22,468 nucleotides of DNA from Candidatus Zhuqueibacterota bacterium 4484_87 (lineage in GTDB: Bacteria; Zhuqueibacterota; Zhuqueibacteria; Thermofontimicrobiales; Thermofontimicrobiaceae): positions 1 through 22,468 of the forward strand of contig NATN01000005.1 in NCBI GenBank assembly GCA_002085355.1, written 5' to 3'. Shown here in pieces: positions 1 to 8,429 of this stretch (position 1 is its first letter; each line of letters starts with the position of its first letter). Under the pieces are notes generated by a model. The model was not told the origin of the DNA, made no database searches, and saw only the letters and a list, made by a program, of their open reading frames with translations. Made by a program: the position numbers and the translations under genes.

Positions 1-1634
1 AGCCGGAATCTTTCGCTGAACTCATCGATAGCATTAATGTGCGCGGACTTCTTTCCAGCCGTTACGACATTTACACCGATGTCTGGCCTCCGACTCATCC
101 GGAATATCCCTGGTATCGCACTGAAGGATATCCCGAAGATGTCGTTGTAGATGCTGACGGCTCGCTGCACGAAGGTTGGCTTGCCTATCTCAGAGACGGG
201 TCGCCATTTCAAGGATACTATACTTGTTCATCCACTCATTTGAAATATGCGGAACAATGGATTCCGCCGGAGCTTTCAACAGAGCATTACAATTGTCGTT
301 TCATTGACGTGGAAACCGCATCTACTTTAATGGAATGCTATTCTCCGATTCATCCTGCGACTCGACATGATGATGCCGTTAACCGAACTCAGCTTTTGGA
401 TAAAATAAAAAACGATTTTCATTTGGTATTAGGAAGTGAGGAAGCGCGAGATTTTACATTTTCCGATGTGGATTTTGGCGAAGGAACCATGACCATCACT
501 CCGGCTGAAAATGCCGGCTATGACTGGGCAACACCAACAGATTCGCCCGGAGATTATTTCATCAATTACAACATGAATCCAGCAATGCGAATTCCGCTGC
601 ACCAGCTTGTTTTCCACGACGTGCATGTGGCGACCTGGTACACCGGTGATGGCGTTTCCAAAGTTCCGAATTTCTGGGACGAAAAAGATTTGTTCAATAT
701 TCTGTATGCATCCATGCCGCTGTTCATGCCGCCCAGCCTTACCTACTGGCAGCAAAACAGAGAAAAATTTCTCACCAGCTATCATCTGGTCAGTGCAATC
801 TTTCGCAGCGCAGGATTTGCTAAAATGACTCACCATGAAATGCTCTCGTCCGACTGGAAAGTACAAAAAACTGCTTTCGATAATGGTTGGCAGGTCATAG
901 CTAATTTTGGGGATGATGATTTTTCGTACAATGAAACAGATATTCCCCCGAAGGGTTTTTACGCCACAAATGGCTCTGAAGAAGTGTGCAAGAAAATAAT
1001 TCAAGGAAAAACGGTTTCGTGCGTTCGATTGAAAAATAGATTTTTTCTCAATCCTTATGGCGAAGAAATTGCGCTGGATGGAGTGCGTACCAGCGGCGCT
1101 ATCTGGCTTGGGAAAAACGAGCATTCTCTGGATTTGGCATTTATCGGAGACCAGAATTTTGTGGACATCAATCCGTCACTTCTGCCCTGGGACGGAGTTG
1201 GCTCTTTTCAGATCTTTGACAAAACTGATTTTCGCCAAATTCCGACAACAGATCTATCAGACGGATGGGTCAGAATACCAAAATGGAACACCGACCGTTT
1301 TTATGTCATTCAATTTTTACCGACAGATGTGAGCAAAAATGGAGGGGCGGAAATAGCAGAAGACTACGGACTGGAAATTCACCCAAATCCGGCGAATTCC
1401 GTGGTCGCGATAAATTTCTCGCTGAAAAAATCATCGCAACTATCGGTTGAAATTTATAATTTGCTGGGACAAAGAGTTCTCACATTAGCAGACGGGCAAT
1501 TTGAAGGTGGACATCACCAAATTTTTTGGAACGGCAAAGATTCAAATGCGAACATTGTTGATTCAGGAATTTATTTCATTTATTTAAAAACGCCCTTTTA
1601 TTCCAAAGTCAAAAAGATCGCGCTGGTCAAGTAG
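1..1634 (+). CDS. Secreted glycoside-hydrolase-like protein with T9SS sorting domain (5' end missing)
   Basis: The reading frame is open from base 3 with no stop, so the gene begins left of the window; the GTG at 39 is internal, not a start. Residue numbers here count from that codon. The first ~430 residues look like a carbohydrate-active enzyme of the GH101/GH129-related type (Pfam Glyco_hydro_129-like): rich in Trp, Tyr and Asp, with a block RFIDVETA...ECYSPIHPATRHDD at about 88-112 that resembles the catalytic-barrel segment of those families. That assignment is from memory and moderate. The last ~90 residues (from about 443) are a clear type IX secretion C-terminal sorting domain: a HPNPAN motif, then IYNLLGQ, SGIYFIYL and a final basic KKIALVK. 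Such tails direct export across the outer membrane and surface attachment or release. The two genes downstream on the same strand also encode envelope proteins, 97 bases away. The enzyme's substrate cannot be read from the sequence. Confidence 0.8.
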   Translation, partial: PESFAELIDSINVRGLLSSRYDIYTDVWPPTHPEYPWYRTEGYPEDVVVDADGSLHEGWLAYLRDGSPFQGYYTCSSTHLKYAEQWIPPELSTEHYNCRFIDVETASTLMECYSPIHPATRHDDAVNRTQLLDKIKNDFHLVLGSEEARDFTFSDVDFGEGTMTITPAENAGYDWATPTDSPGDYFINYNMNPAMRIPLHQLVFHDVHVATWYTGDGVSKVPNFWDEKDLFNILYASMPLFMPPSLTYWQQNREKFLTSYHLVSAIFRSAGFAKMTHHEMLSSDWKVQKTAFDNGWQVIANFGDDDFSYNETDIPPKGFYATNGSEEVCKKIIQGKTVSCVRLKNRFFLNPYGEEIALDGVRTSGAIWLGKNEHSLDLAFIGDQNFVDINPSLLPWDGVGSFQIFDKTDFRQIPTTDLSDGWVRIPKWNTDRFYVIQFLPTDVSKNGGAEIAEDYGLEIHPNPANSVVAINFSLKKSSQLSVEIYNLLGQRVLTLADGQFEGGHHQIFWNGKDSNANIVDSGIYFIYLKTPFYSKVKKIALVK

Positions 1635-1731
1635 AACTGCTTGTCAATTGAAAAATCATATTTTGATAATTAATGAGAAAATAAAGCATTACAGGATTTT
1701 GCGAAGATAAACAAAACACACAGGTGTACAA

Positions 1732-2541
1732 ATGAGATATTTCATGCTTATAATTTTACTTGTATTGATTTCCGCGTCGATTTTTTATTACTGCGATATA
1801 GATCACGGACTGGCGCCGCTTCCCGGGAAATTAGTGGCAACGGTCTATTTCCGCGGCACGCCGCCGGACAATACCGAGGGCATTTATCTCGTCGTAATGC
1901 CAAAATTTCCGCCGCACGCCATTAACGAACTTTACATGAGCCCAAACAGTCTGCCCATTGACAAGGACACGGTTGTTACGGAAATGGACTTGCCATTCGA
2001 TCATTACGAAGCAGTGAGTTTGTGGTGGTACAGCACAGAAACCAAATCCAATTTGGCGGATATCTTGGCGCTGCCGTTGGATGCAGGGAATTATTTGTTG
2101 CCGCTTTCCTTTGACATTACCGAAGAAAATCCTGTGGACACCGTCGAGCTTTTTGCCAATTGGGGACGCGTTGACAGGGACGCTGCTATCGAGGGGACGA
2201 TTTATTTCAACGGGCCTTTTCCGGAAAACACTTTAGCCACTGCTGTGGCAGCTTACAAATACAAGCCTGAGGAAAATGTTCACTATCTCGTCTGGTTGAA
2301 GTCAATTGATTTTTCCATTGATAGCAATCCTTATCATTACCGCCTACCGCTTCGACACGGTAATGTGGATTATCTCGCGGTTTTCTGGCTGCCGGAAAAA
2401 GCAAATCTTACTGACTTTCGTACGCTTGGCTTTTATCAGGATCCGAACAATCCGGAGCAGCCCGGAAAAATATCCATTGGCGATAATGAAACGGTTTCCG
2501 GAATTGATATTTACGCAGATTGGACTGCTGCAAACCCATAG
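1732..2541 (+). CDS. Putative lipoprotein built from two copies of one beta-rich module
   Basis: This 269-residue protein belongs to no family I recognise. Residues 5-20 are a hydrophobic export signal ending FYYC at Cys21, a poor lipobox, so it may be a lipoprotein or a plain secreted protein. The mature part is an internal duplication. Module 1 (about 32-144) starts KLVATVYFRGTPPDNT and ends VELFANW. Module 2 (about 151-264) starts AIEGTIYFNGPFPENT and ends IDIYADW. Each begins with a strand followed by G-x-P-P-x-N-T-like residues, contains a P-L-x-x-G-N-Y/V-like turn in the middle, and closes on a Trp. This suggests two tandem beta-sandwich (Ig or carboxypeptidase-regulatory-like) domains, perhaps for binding. 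AGGTG lies just upstream of the ATG. It sits between a T9SS-exported enzyme and a TonB receptor on the same strand, so it may be a surface accessory protein of that set; this is inferred only from position. Confidence 0.75.
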   Translation: MRYFMLIILLVLISASIFYYCDIDHGLAPLPGKLVATVYFRGTPPDNTEGIYLVVMPKFPPHAINELYMSPNSLPIDKDTVVTEMDLPFDHYEAVSLWWYSTETKSNLADILALPLDAGNYLLPLSFDITEENPVDTVELFANWGRVDRDAAIEGTIYFNGPFPENTLATAVAAYKYKPEENVHYLVWLKSIDFSIDSNPYHYRLPLRHGNVDYLAVFWLPEKANLTDFRTLGFYQDPNNPEQPGKISIGDNETVSGIDIYADWTAANP

Positions 2542-2620
2542 ATTTTTGAGATTTTCGGCCAAGGGTGCTAATTTTAATAATGCATCATTTCAAAACTGAA
2601 GATAAGAATTAGTCGGGAAA

Positions 2621-4792
2621 ATGAGTACGATGAAGAGAACGATAATATTCATTACCTTAATTTTGAGCTTCCCTGCTCTCATCTTTGCCGGAGGCGTAAT
2701 TCGCGGGACGGTTGTGGATGCCGGAGATGGGGCACCATTACCTGGAGCAAATGTGCAAATTTTAGGGACACTGTTCGGTGCCAGCACGAATCTTGAGGGG
2801 AAATTTGTTGTTGAAAATATTCCGCCGGGCACTTACGACTTAAGAATTTCCATGATCGGCTACCGTTCTCAAACGAAAAAGAATGTTTACGTCGCGATGG
2901 GAAAAGAGGTCGTTTTGAACATTAAGTTAAAAGAGACTCCCATTGAATTTGATCCGATCGTTGTTTCCGCCGGAAAAACAAAACAGCGCCTGGATCAAGC
3001 GCCGGTGTCGCTGTCCGTTGTTTCGGCAAAAGATATCGCCCGGCGAAATGCTACCAATTTGATTGAATCACTGGAGACTGCTCCGGGGGTCAATTTTATC
3101 GGCGATCAAATTAATATTCGCGGTTCGACCGGATACACTTTCGGCGCCGGAAATAAAGTGTTGCTTTTGCTCGACGGCGTGCCGGTTTACGCGGCGGACA
3201 CCGGCGAGTTCAATTGGGATATGCTGCCGCCGTTGGACATAGAACAGATTGAAATTCTCAAAGGAGCCGGTTCCACGCTCTGGGGAGCTTCGGCTCTTGG
3301 CGGCGTAGTTAACATCATCACAAAGTCGCCGTCGCCGGAAGGAAAATTGATGTTTTCATCTATTTTTGGCAAATATGATCAACCTTATTATAAAGAATGG
3401 TACTGGACAAATCATGAGCGCCTTTTTTATTCCAGATTCGATATTAGCTACAGCAAACAATTCGGCCCCTTTGGAATGAGAGTGTCCGCAGGCAGATTTG
3501 TCTCGACCGGATACCAACAACTGGGTGATTTTGAAAAATATAATTTGACCGGAAAATTTGATTACGTCTTTGCCAATAAGGTGAAATGGACTGGCTATGC
3601 GGCTTACAGCTACATCGATCGGGGGTTTTTTATACAGTGGAAGGGACAAAATGATCCCTATGAGGTTGATGAAACCAATTTAGACAACTATGCTACGACA
3701 AATCAACTCAATTTGTACACAAAATTGGCGATCCCGCTCTCACCGCGGTTTGGGATAAATTTTCGCGCGTCTATGGTGCGCACGCTAATGGGAAACCAGT
3801 TTGGCGGAAATGCCGGATTTAATCCGGCGTATGGCGAAGGTTTGGAAATTCAGGCTGACTGGATTCCTTTGTATGGGCATATTGTGACTTTTGGCGTGCA
3901 ATATCAACATGACGCCGGAAGCAATAAATATTTTGGCAAACATCGCGGTTATTTTATCGGCCCCTACATTCAAAACGAATGGAAAATGAGAGATAACTTG
4001 CGGCTGACAACTGGCTTACGTTATGACCGATATCAACTTGTCGGCGGGCTGAAAGAAGATTTGATCAGTCCGCGGTTTGGCATCAATTGGCAACCATTCA
4101 CGTCAACAACTTTGCGTGCGTCTGTTGGAAGCGGATTTCGCGCAGCGACAATCGTTGAGCGTTTTTTGGAATTGAGTATCATGAATTTCAAAATTATTTC
4201 CAATCCGGATTTGAAAGCGGAAAGTTCCTGGGCATTCGATGTCGGCTTTCGTCAATATTTCACAGAGAATTGGAATATCGACGTTTCGTTTTTCGATAAT
4301 GAATACTGGCGCATGATCGAAGCGCATCTGGATTTGATTCGCGGACAGGTGCAGTTCCGCAACATCACCCGCGCGCGAATTCAGGGAATCGAGGCGACTA
4401 CTAATTTTAATTTCCCTTTTTCCTTTTCCAAACAAAAATTTGATTTCAATAGCCAGATCAGTATTACAGCGATGAATCACGAAGATTTGAAATGGCACGA
4501 GCCCCTCACGTATCGACCGAAATTATTGGCTACAATCAAAACTTCGTTCGGGTGGCGCGGTTTGCAATTGCAGGTGGATTATCGCTACGCTTCAAAAATT
4601 GATGAAGTGCAAATTTATCCCATCAATGATCGCGTACCAATGAAATTTTGGGATGCACGACTGTCGCTGGATGTTGGGAATGTGACTCTGCAGGCGAGCG
4701 CAAAGAATTTGTTGCAATACAATTACGCGCCGATGGAGAGTAATCTCATGCCGCCGCGGACATTTGTTTTGGGAGTGCAAGGGAGTTTTTAA
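2621..4792 (+). CDS. TonB-dependent outer-membrane receptor with N-terminal CarboxypepD-regulatory-like domain
   Basis: This 723-residue protein is an energised outer-membrane importer. Residues 4-23 are a signal peptide (MKRTIIFITLILSFPALIFA); the ATG at 2630 (Met4) is an equally good start. Residues 24-107 are a carboxypeptidase-regulatory-like domain (GVIRGTVVDAGDGAPLPGANV, with PPGTYDLRISMIGY). A DPIVVSAGK segment follows, then the plug domain (about 115-235), with NIRGSTGY, VLLLLDGVPVY, IEQIEILKGAGSTLWGASALGG and VVNIITKSP. The remainder is a beta-barrel of alternating aromatic strands ending GVQGSF. The layout is that of SusC/RagA-like or siderophore/cobalamin-type receptors, but the length is closer to the ordinary siderophore/BtuB class than to ~1000-residue SusC proteins, and no SusD is adjacent. 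The substrate is unknown. Transcription probably ends at the hairpin 4855-4891. Confidence 0.93.
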   Translation: MSTMKRTIIFITLILSFPALIFAGGVIRGTVVDAGDGAPLPGANVQILGTLFGASTNLEGKFVVENIPPGTYDLRISMIGYRSQTKKNVYVAMGKEVVLNIKLKETPIEFDPIVVSAGKTKQRLDQAPVSLSVVSAKDIARRNATNLIESLETAPGVNFIGDQINIRGSTGYTFGAGNKVLLLLDGVPVYAADTGEFNWDMLPPLDIEQIEILKGAGSTLWGASALGGVVNIITKSPSPEGKLMFSSIFGKYDQPYYKEWYWTNHERLFYSRFDISYSKQFGPFGMRVSAGRFVSTGYQQLGDFEKYNLTGKFDYVFANKVKWTGYAAYSYIDRGFFIQWKGQNDPYEVDETNLDNYATTNQLNLYTKLAIPLSPRFGINFRASMVRTLMGNQFGGNAGFNPAYGEGLEIQADWIPLYGHIVTFGVQYQHDAGSNKYFGKHRGYFIGPYIQNEWKMRDNLRLTTGLRYDRYQLVGGLKEDLISPRFGINWQPFTSTTLRASVGSGFRAATIVERFLELSIMNFKIISNPDLKAESSWAFDVGFRQYFTENWNIDVSFFDNEYWRMIEAHLDLIRGQVQFRNITRARIQGIEATTNFNFPFSFSKQKFDFNSQISITAMNHEDLKWHEPLTYRPKLLATIKTSFGWRGLQLQVDYRYASKIDEVQIYPINDRVPMKFWDARLSLDVGNVTLQASAKNLLQYNYAPMESNLMPPRTFVLGVQGSF

Positions 4793-4854
4793 AGATATAG
4801 CAAGAGAAAATTTTTGCTCCAGAATTCACAGGAAATTTTTCAAATTTAGAAAAA

Positions 4855-4891
4855 ACAAAAACCCGATTTTTGATGACAATCGGGTTTTTGT
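4855..4891. terminator. Bidirectional rho-independent terminator between TonB receptor and ftsZ
   Basis: A perfect 14-bp inverted repeat (4855-4868 with 4878-4891, 9-base loop) has an A-rich left flank and a T-rich right arm: ACAAAAACCCGATT pairs with AATCGGGTTTTTGT. Read on either strand, a GC-containing stem runs into a T-rich stretch. It lies 63 bases after the receptor stop and 19 bases after the ftsZ stop, so it can end both convergent transcripts. Confidence 0.9.
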
Positions 4892-4909
4892 GCATAAAAT
4901 TAAGGAAAA

Positions 4910-6565
4910 TTAATTCAAATCCATTTTCAAATGATCTTCCAGATCTGATGTATCAATTAAAAAATCATCATCTGTTTCTTCCTCTGCCGTACCGTTGGAA
5001 TCATTCTCCGGCGGCTGCGGTGGTTGTGGTTTTGCCGGTTTACTTTTTTTTGCGCCATCCTGATCCAACAGCAAACTCATCTGCTCGATCACTTGCTGGG
5101 CGTCATCAATGGCAACAGTATAGCCGGAGATCATTCCTTCCATTATCAATGGTACTTTTTTCATCAGATTCAAGAAACCGACATGAAATTTCAGCCGATC
5201 CGAAAGAATCAGATCGAACATATCTGCAATGAAAGTAGCAAAATCTTCCACCGGCTTATTTCCGTAGAGTTGTGCCGCATTTTTTATTCCGCTGGCAGCA
5301 TTCTTGATGTTGCGCAGGGCGTGATCTTCCTTGGGGTTGACAGACAAAATTCCAATCGCTTCGCGCATAATATTGAGATCGCCTTTGATGTCGTCCTCAA
5401 AAATTTGATGAAAGACATTTTTGTTCGGTTTTTCTGCGCTTTCTTCTTCGCCTTTGGCAGCTACAGCCTCAGTTGTGGCTTCGCTATTTACAGTTTCCGC
5501 TGGTTCTCTATTTATTTGCGGAATTGAAACGGTCTGAGTCGCTCTTGGTCTGTTTTGCAGAGATGAATCCAGTCCAGTCGCGATAATGAGCACTCGAATT
5601 TTATTTTTGATGTCCTGATTTATGCTGGCGCCCCAAACGATTTTGGCATTGGGGTCCAATCTTTTGGAGATTGCCACCATAATATTGCGCGCGTCTCTGA
5701 TTGTCATCGACTCGTCGCCTTCAATGTGCAAGAGAGCGCTTTTCGCACCAGTAATGTCAATGTCCAAAAGCGGATTGCTGACTGCTTTTCGAACTGCTTC
5801 CTCGACTTTATTGTCCGCCTCGCTTTCGCCAATGCCAATCATTGCAGTGTCGCCTTTTTCCATGATTGTTTTAATGTCAGCGAAATCAAGGTTCACCAAG
5901 CCTTTCTTTGTGACCAACTCCGTAATCCCCATGACAGCGTTGACAAGAATTTCATCAGCGACCTTGAAAGCAGCGTTAATCGGCAAATCAGGAACCAACT
6001 CCAACAGCCGGTCATTTTTGACAACGATGACCGTGTCCGCATTTTCGCGTAATTTTTCCAATCCGCTGGCAGCGTTGTCGTTCTTTAGTTTACCTTCTTC
6101 AGTGAAGGGTAAAGTCACGACAGCAATGGTGAGCGCTTCCAAACTGCGGGCGATTTCCGCAATTACCGGGGCTGATCCTGTCCCGGTACCTCCGCCAAGA
6201 CCGCACGTGACAAATACGATGTCCGCGCCTTCGAGAAATGCCTTTACTTCTTCCTGATTTTCTCGAGCAGCTTCTTCTCCCACCTGCGGGTCGCTACCTG
6301 CGCCCAAACCTCGGGTTACTGTTTTGCCAATTAATAATTTGTTTTCCGAGTTGGTGAACAACAAATCTTGTGCATCAGTATTCACGGCGATTGTTTCAAT
6401 GCCATGAATGTCAATTTCTCTTAAGCGAGAAATTGTATTGTTCCCAGCTCCGCCAGTTCCCACAACTTTGATGACGGTCTGGTGCATTTTAATGAGATTT
6501 TCCAGCTCCTCATCATTAGTTTTCGGTTTTACCTGTCTATCTTTAAAAAGACCGCCTTTTCCCAT
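4910..6565 (-). CDS. ftsZ: Archaeal-type FtsZ GTPase with a C-terminal HPt-like extension
   Basis: This is a 551-residue tubulin-like GTPase that should polymerise with GTP. Residues about 31-345 are the core: GTGGAGNN (36-43), the GTP signature GGGTGTGSAP (124-133), and the T7 catalytic loop NLDFAD (Asn225, Asp227, Asp230), so GTP hydrolysis between subunits looks intact. Several positions match archaeal FtsZ1/2 as I remember them: GLGGGTGTGS rather than GMGGGTGTGA, VVTLPF rather than VVTKPF, VPDLPINAAFKVADEIL, SPLL-like NPLLDIDI, and VWGA rather than IFGA. After a linker, residues about 383-505 form a helical domain resembling a CheA-type HPt, with AASGIKNAAQLYG where AAHTLKGAAGMLG is expected: Ser425 replaces the His. 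The tail is Pro-rich then acidic and lacks the bacterial FtsA/ZipA-binding peptide. The start has a strong SD (AGGGGA, 8 bases away) and lies 21 bases after the upstream gene. There is no ftsA/ftsQ/mur gene nearby, so a second, specialised FtsZ is likely. Confidence 0.93.
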   Translation of the reverse strand: MGKGGLFKDRQVKPKTNDEELENLIKMHQTVIKVVGTGGAGNNTISRLREIDIHGIETIAVNTDAQDLLFTNSENKLLIGKTVTRGLGAGSDPQVGEEAARENQEEVKAFLEGADIVFVTCGLGGGTGTGSAPVIAEIARSLEALTIAVVTLPFTEEGKLKNDNAASGLEKLRENADTVIVVKNDRLLELVPDLPINAAFKVADEILVNAVMGITELVTKKGLVNLDFADIKTIMEKGDTAMIGIGESEADNKVEEAVRKAVSNPLLDIDITGAKSALLHIEGDESMTIRDARNIMVAISKRLDPNAKIVWGASINQDIKNKIRVLIIATGLDSSLQNRPRATQTVSIPQINREPAETVNSEATTEAVAAKGEEESAEKPNKNVFHQIFEDDIKGDLNIMREAIGILSVNPKEDHALRNIKNAASGIKNAAQLYGNKPVEDFATFIADMFDLILSDRLKFHVGFLNLMKKVPLIMEGMISGYTVAIDDAQQVIEQMSLLLDQDGAKKSKPAKPQPPQPPENDSNGTAEEETDDDFLIDTSDLEDHLKMDLN

Positions 6566-6586
6566 TAAATTGTCCCCTAATTTTAC

Positions 6587-8260
6587 CTATGATGATGCTA
6601 ATTGTGTTTGTTCAATGATTTTTACTGTATGTGCATAATAGCGTTTCAAATCAGAAAGGATATCAATTAAAATTGCCTCGTGATTTTCATTTGCCGGATC
6701 ATAAGCGAGCAAATGCTTGACTCCTTTAGCGATGGCGTCCAAAAAACCCGCAGGTATTTTCAGATCAGCAGCGCTGACGTTGATGCAAATGGATTCCACA
6801 AGCTCAGGAAAAAATGCTAATTTCTGTAAATTTAATTTTCTGGCGAGATGTTTCAACGAGGCGCTTGCCAGTTCGATATCTTCGACAATGTGCGCATATT
6901 TAATGTTATCCTGTTTCAGCAAATTCAATGAATCAAAGATGATTTGCGCCATGGGCTTGGCTTGCGTAGCAAAAGTATGGTACGCTTCTCGTTCGCCGAC
7001 ATCTTTGAGCGTCTGATAGTCGATGGTGGATGACTGTGGCTTTTTCGTATCATCTTTCGGCTCTTCTTGTGCCGCTTCCGTCTTTGCGGGAATATTCACG
7101 GAGAGGCTCACATCTTTGATTAAATTTAGCAACTCCTCATTGGACTCGCCCGGAAGAGAAAACTGAATTTGGTCATCTTCCGGAAGCAGCGGTTCTTTTT
7201 TATCAGCTTCCTCGTTGTCCTCTTTCGACGCTTCTGATTCAATCTGTTGTTTCCCCAGCAATGTATTGTATTCGACGTGCTGCCCGGTCGAACTGTCTTC
7301 TTTTTTTTCGTCGCTGTCATTTTTTGCCGGTGAGGTGTTTGCTTTGCCATGTCTCAGCGTATGAAGAAATTCATGCAAACCGTTGGAATTTGGTTTAACA
7401 ACAGATTTAATAATATGCGCATGAGCTGCTTGTAACAGATTGTAATCATTCATTGTGAAACCATGAAGAGGGTCTGAAATTTTTTCCAAAAAAAGAAGCG
7501 TTTCTTCACTCACTTGTTTCACGCTGGAATAATCATGAAATTTAGCCAATTCGAGTACTTTTTCAAAAATTTCCCGTGCTGATTGCAAGTAATCGCTTAC
7601 CTTATTTTTTGTTTGAATTTCCTGGAATTCAACAAGTAAAGGCTCGAAAATGTGAGTGAGTTCTTCCTCAAAAAATTTACGAAAACGGATATTCTCTTTT
7701 TCTTGCTTCTCTTCGTCATTTGCGGAAAAAGAAGAGTCTTCAAAAAAAGCGACAGAATTGGGTTCGGATAACAGTGCTTTAATATTGCCTGCTTCCAGAT
7801 AGGTATCCGAGCCATTTGTGTTTTCAATTAGATCCAGCAAACTCTCTTTGAGTTTAATATAGGTGCGTAAATATTTCTGCAACGCAGTATTTGCCAGCCG
7901 GCTTGATAGCTTTTCATACGTTGTTTTTGCGAGATTAGCAATGAAATTCTTGGTATCAATCTGATCGGGATGAAATTTTCGGATGGAAAGCAGTTCCTCC
8001 CGCAAGTCGGAATAGAAATCTTCAAGTCCGTCAAAGTGACTCACTTCTTTGAGGACGCCGATGGGGTCGTTCGATTTGCTCAACAGAGAGAAAAATTCGG
8101 CAATTAATTCTGTGCGGCTTGCTTCTTCGCCTGACAGACGTTTTTGAGCTTCAATAATTGATGCAAAAGAGTTGTAAAAATAACTTTTGGGATTGAAAAA
8201 CAGTCGGATCAGTTCTTCAACAAATTCCTTTCCCAAGGACGGATCTTGTTGTGTTTTCAT
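6587..8260 (-). CDS. Helical protein with degenerate HPt-like C-terminal domain, upstream partner of ftsZ
   Basis: I do not recognise this 557-residue protein as a named family. It is soluble (no signal peptide or membrane segment) and mostly helical. Residues 1-150 and about 195-290 are helical bundles, and the second could be another degenerate HPt-like fold. Residues about 300-410 are a low-complexity linker rich in Glu, Lys, Asp and Ser. The C-terminus (about 425-550) resembles an HPt domain: ELASASLKHLARKLNL aligns with the usual A-H-x-L-K-G-x-x-x-x-L-G helix, with Ala467 at the phospho-His position, then FFPELVESI and a helix PAGFLDAIAKGVKHLL like the one that follows HPt in CheA. The FtsZ extension downstream has the same order of elements. 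GAGG lies 5 bases before the ATG. The 21-base gap to ftsZ implies one transcript. Likely role: a scaffold or adaptor for the FtsZ or for a response regulator; this is inference. Confidence 0.8.
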   Translation of the reverse strand: MKTQQDPSLGKEFVEELIRLFFNPKSYFYNSFASIIEAQKRLSGEEASRTELIAEFFSLLSKSNDPIGVLKEVSHFDGLEDFYSDLREELLSIRKFHPDQIDTKNFIANLAKTTYEKLSSRLANTALQKYLRTYIKLKESLLDLIENTNGSDTYLEAGNIKALLSEPNSVAFFEDSSFSANDEEKQEKENIRFRKFFEEELTHIFEPLLVEFQEIQTKNKVSDYLQSAREIFEKVLELAKFHDYSSVKQVSEETLLFLEKISDPLHGFTMNDYNLLQAAHAHIIKSVVKPNSNGLHEFLHTLRHGKANTSPAKNDSDEKKEDSSTGQHVEYNTLLGKQQIESEASKEDNEEADKKEPLLPEDDQIQFSLPGESNEELLNLIKDVSLSVNIPAKTEAAQEEPKDDTKKPQSSTIDYQTLKDVGEREAYHTFATQAKPMAQIIFDSLNLLKQDNIKYAHIVEDIELASASLKHLARKLNLQKLAFFPELVESICINVSAADLKIPAGFLDAIAKGVKHLLAYDPANENHEAILIDILSDLKRYYAHTVKIIEQTQLASS

Positions 8261-8340
8261 CGTTGCCTCTACCTGGATGTCATTGTCACCACTTGCTGTT
8301 GCGATGTCGTTCTCAATGTTGAAAACAGAATAAAAAGCAG

Positions 8341-8369
8341 AGAATCGTTGAAAAAATTCAACAGATTCT
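8341..8369 (-). terminator. Probable terminator after the lytic transglycosylase gene
   Basis: AGAATCGTTGAA (8341-8352) pairs with TTCAAC(A)GATTCT (8357-8369) across an AAAA loop, a 12-bp stem with one bulged A at 8363. On the minus strand the stem is followed four bases later by TTTTTATT. It lies about 60 bases after the transglycosylase stop and before the 557-residue gene, so the latter pair (with ftsZ) probably has its own promoter in 8261-8340, where I could not pick out a convincing one. Confidence 0.65.
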
Positions 8370-8429
8370 CTTTGAAATGGTTCCCTAAAAAATATGTGCT
8401 GAAGATTTAAAAATGAAAATCAATATTTT

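Noticed and set aside
429..1124. 231-codon minus-strand open frame inside the glycoside-hydrolase-like gene
   Set aside because: It lies wholly antisense to a frame with clear domain content; its translation is Ile/Phe/His/Cys-rich with no motif. It is a shadow frame.
5622..6257. 211-codon plus-strand open frame opposite ftsZ
   Set aside because: It is antisense to the most conserved part of FtsZ. The Ser/Thr/Ala-rich translation is what the complement of that codon usage gives.
4910..6565. CetZ or bacterial FtsZ-like (FtsZl) paralogue instead of true FtsZ
   Set aside because: The T7 loop NLDFAD and the full GTP-binding signature are canonical for FtsZ1/FtsZ2, whereas CetZ and FtsZl groups diverge at these positions.
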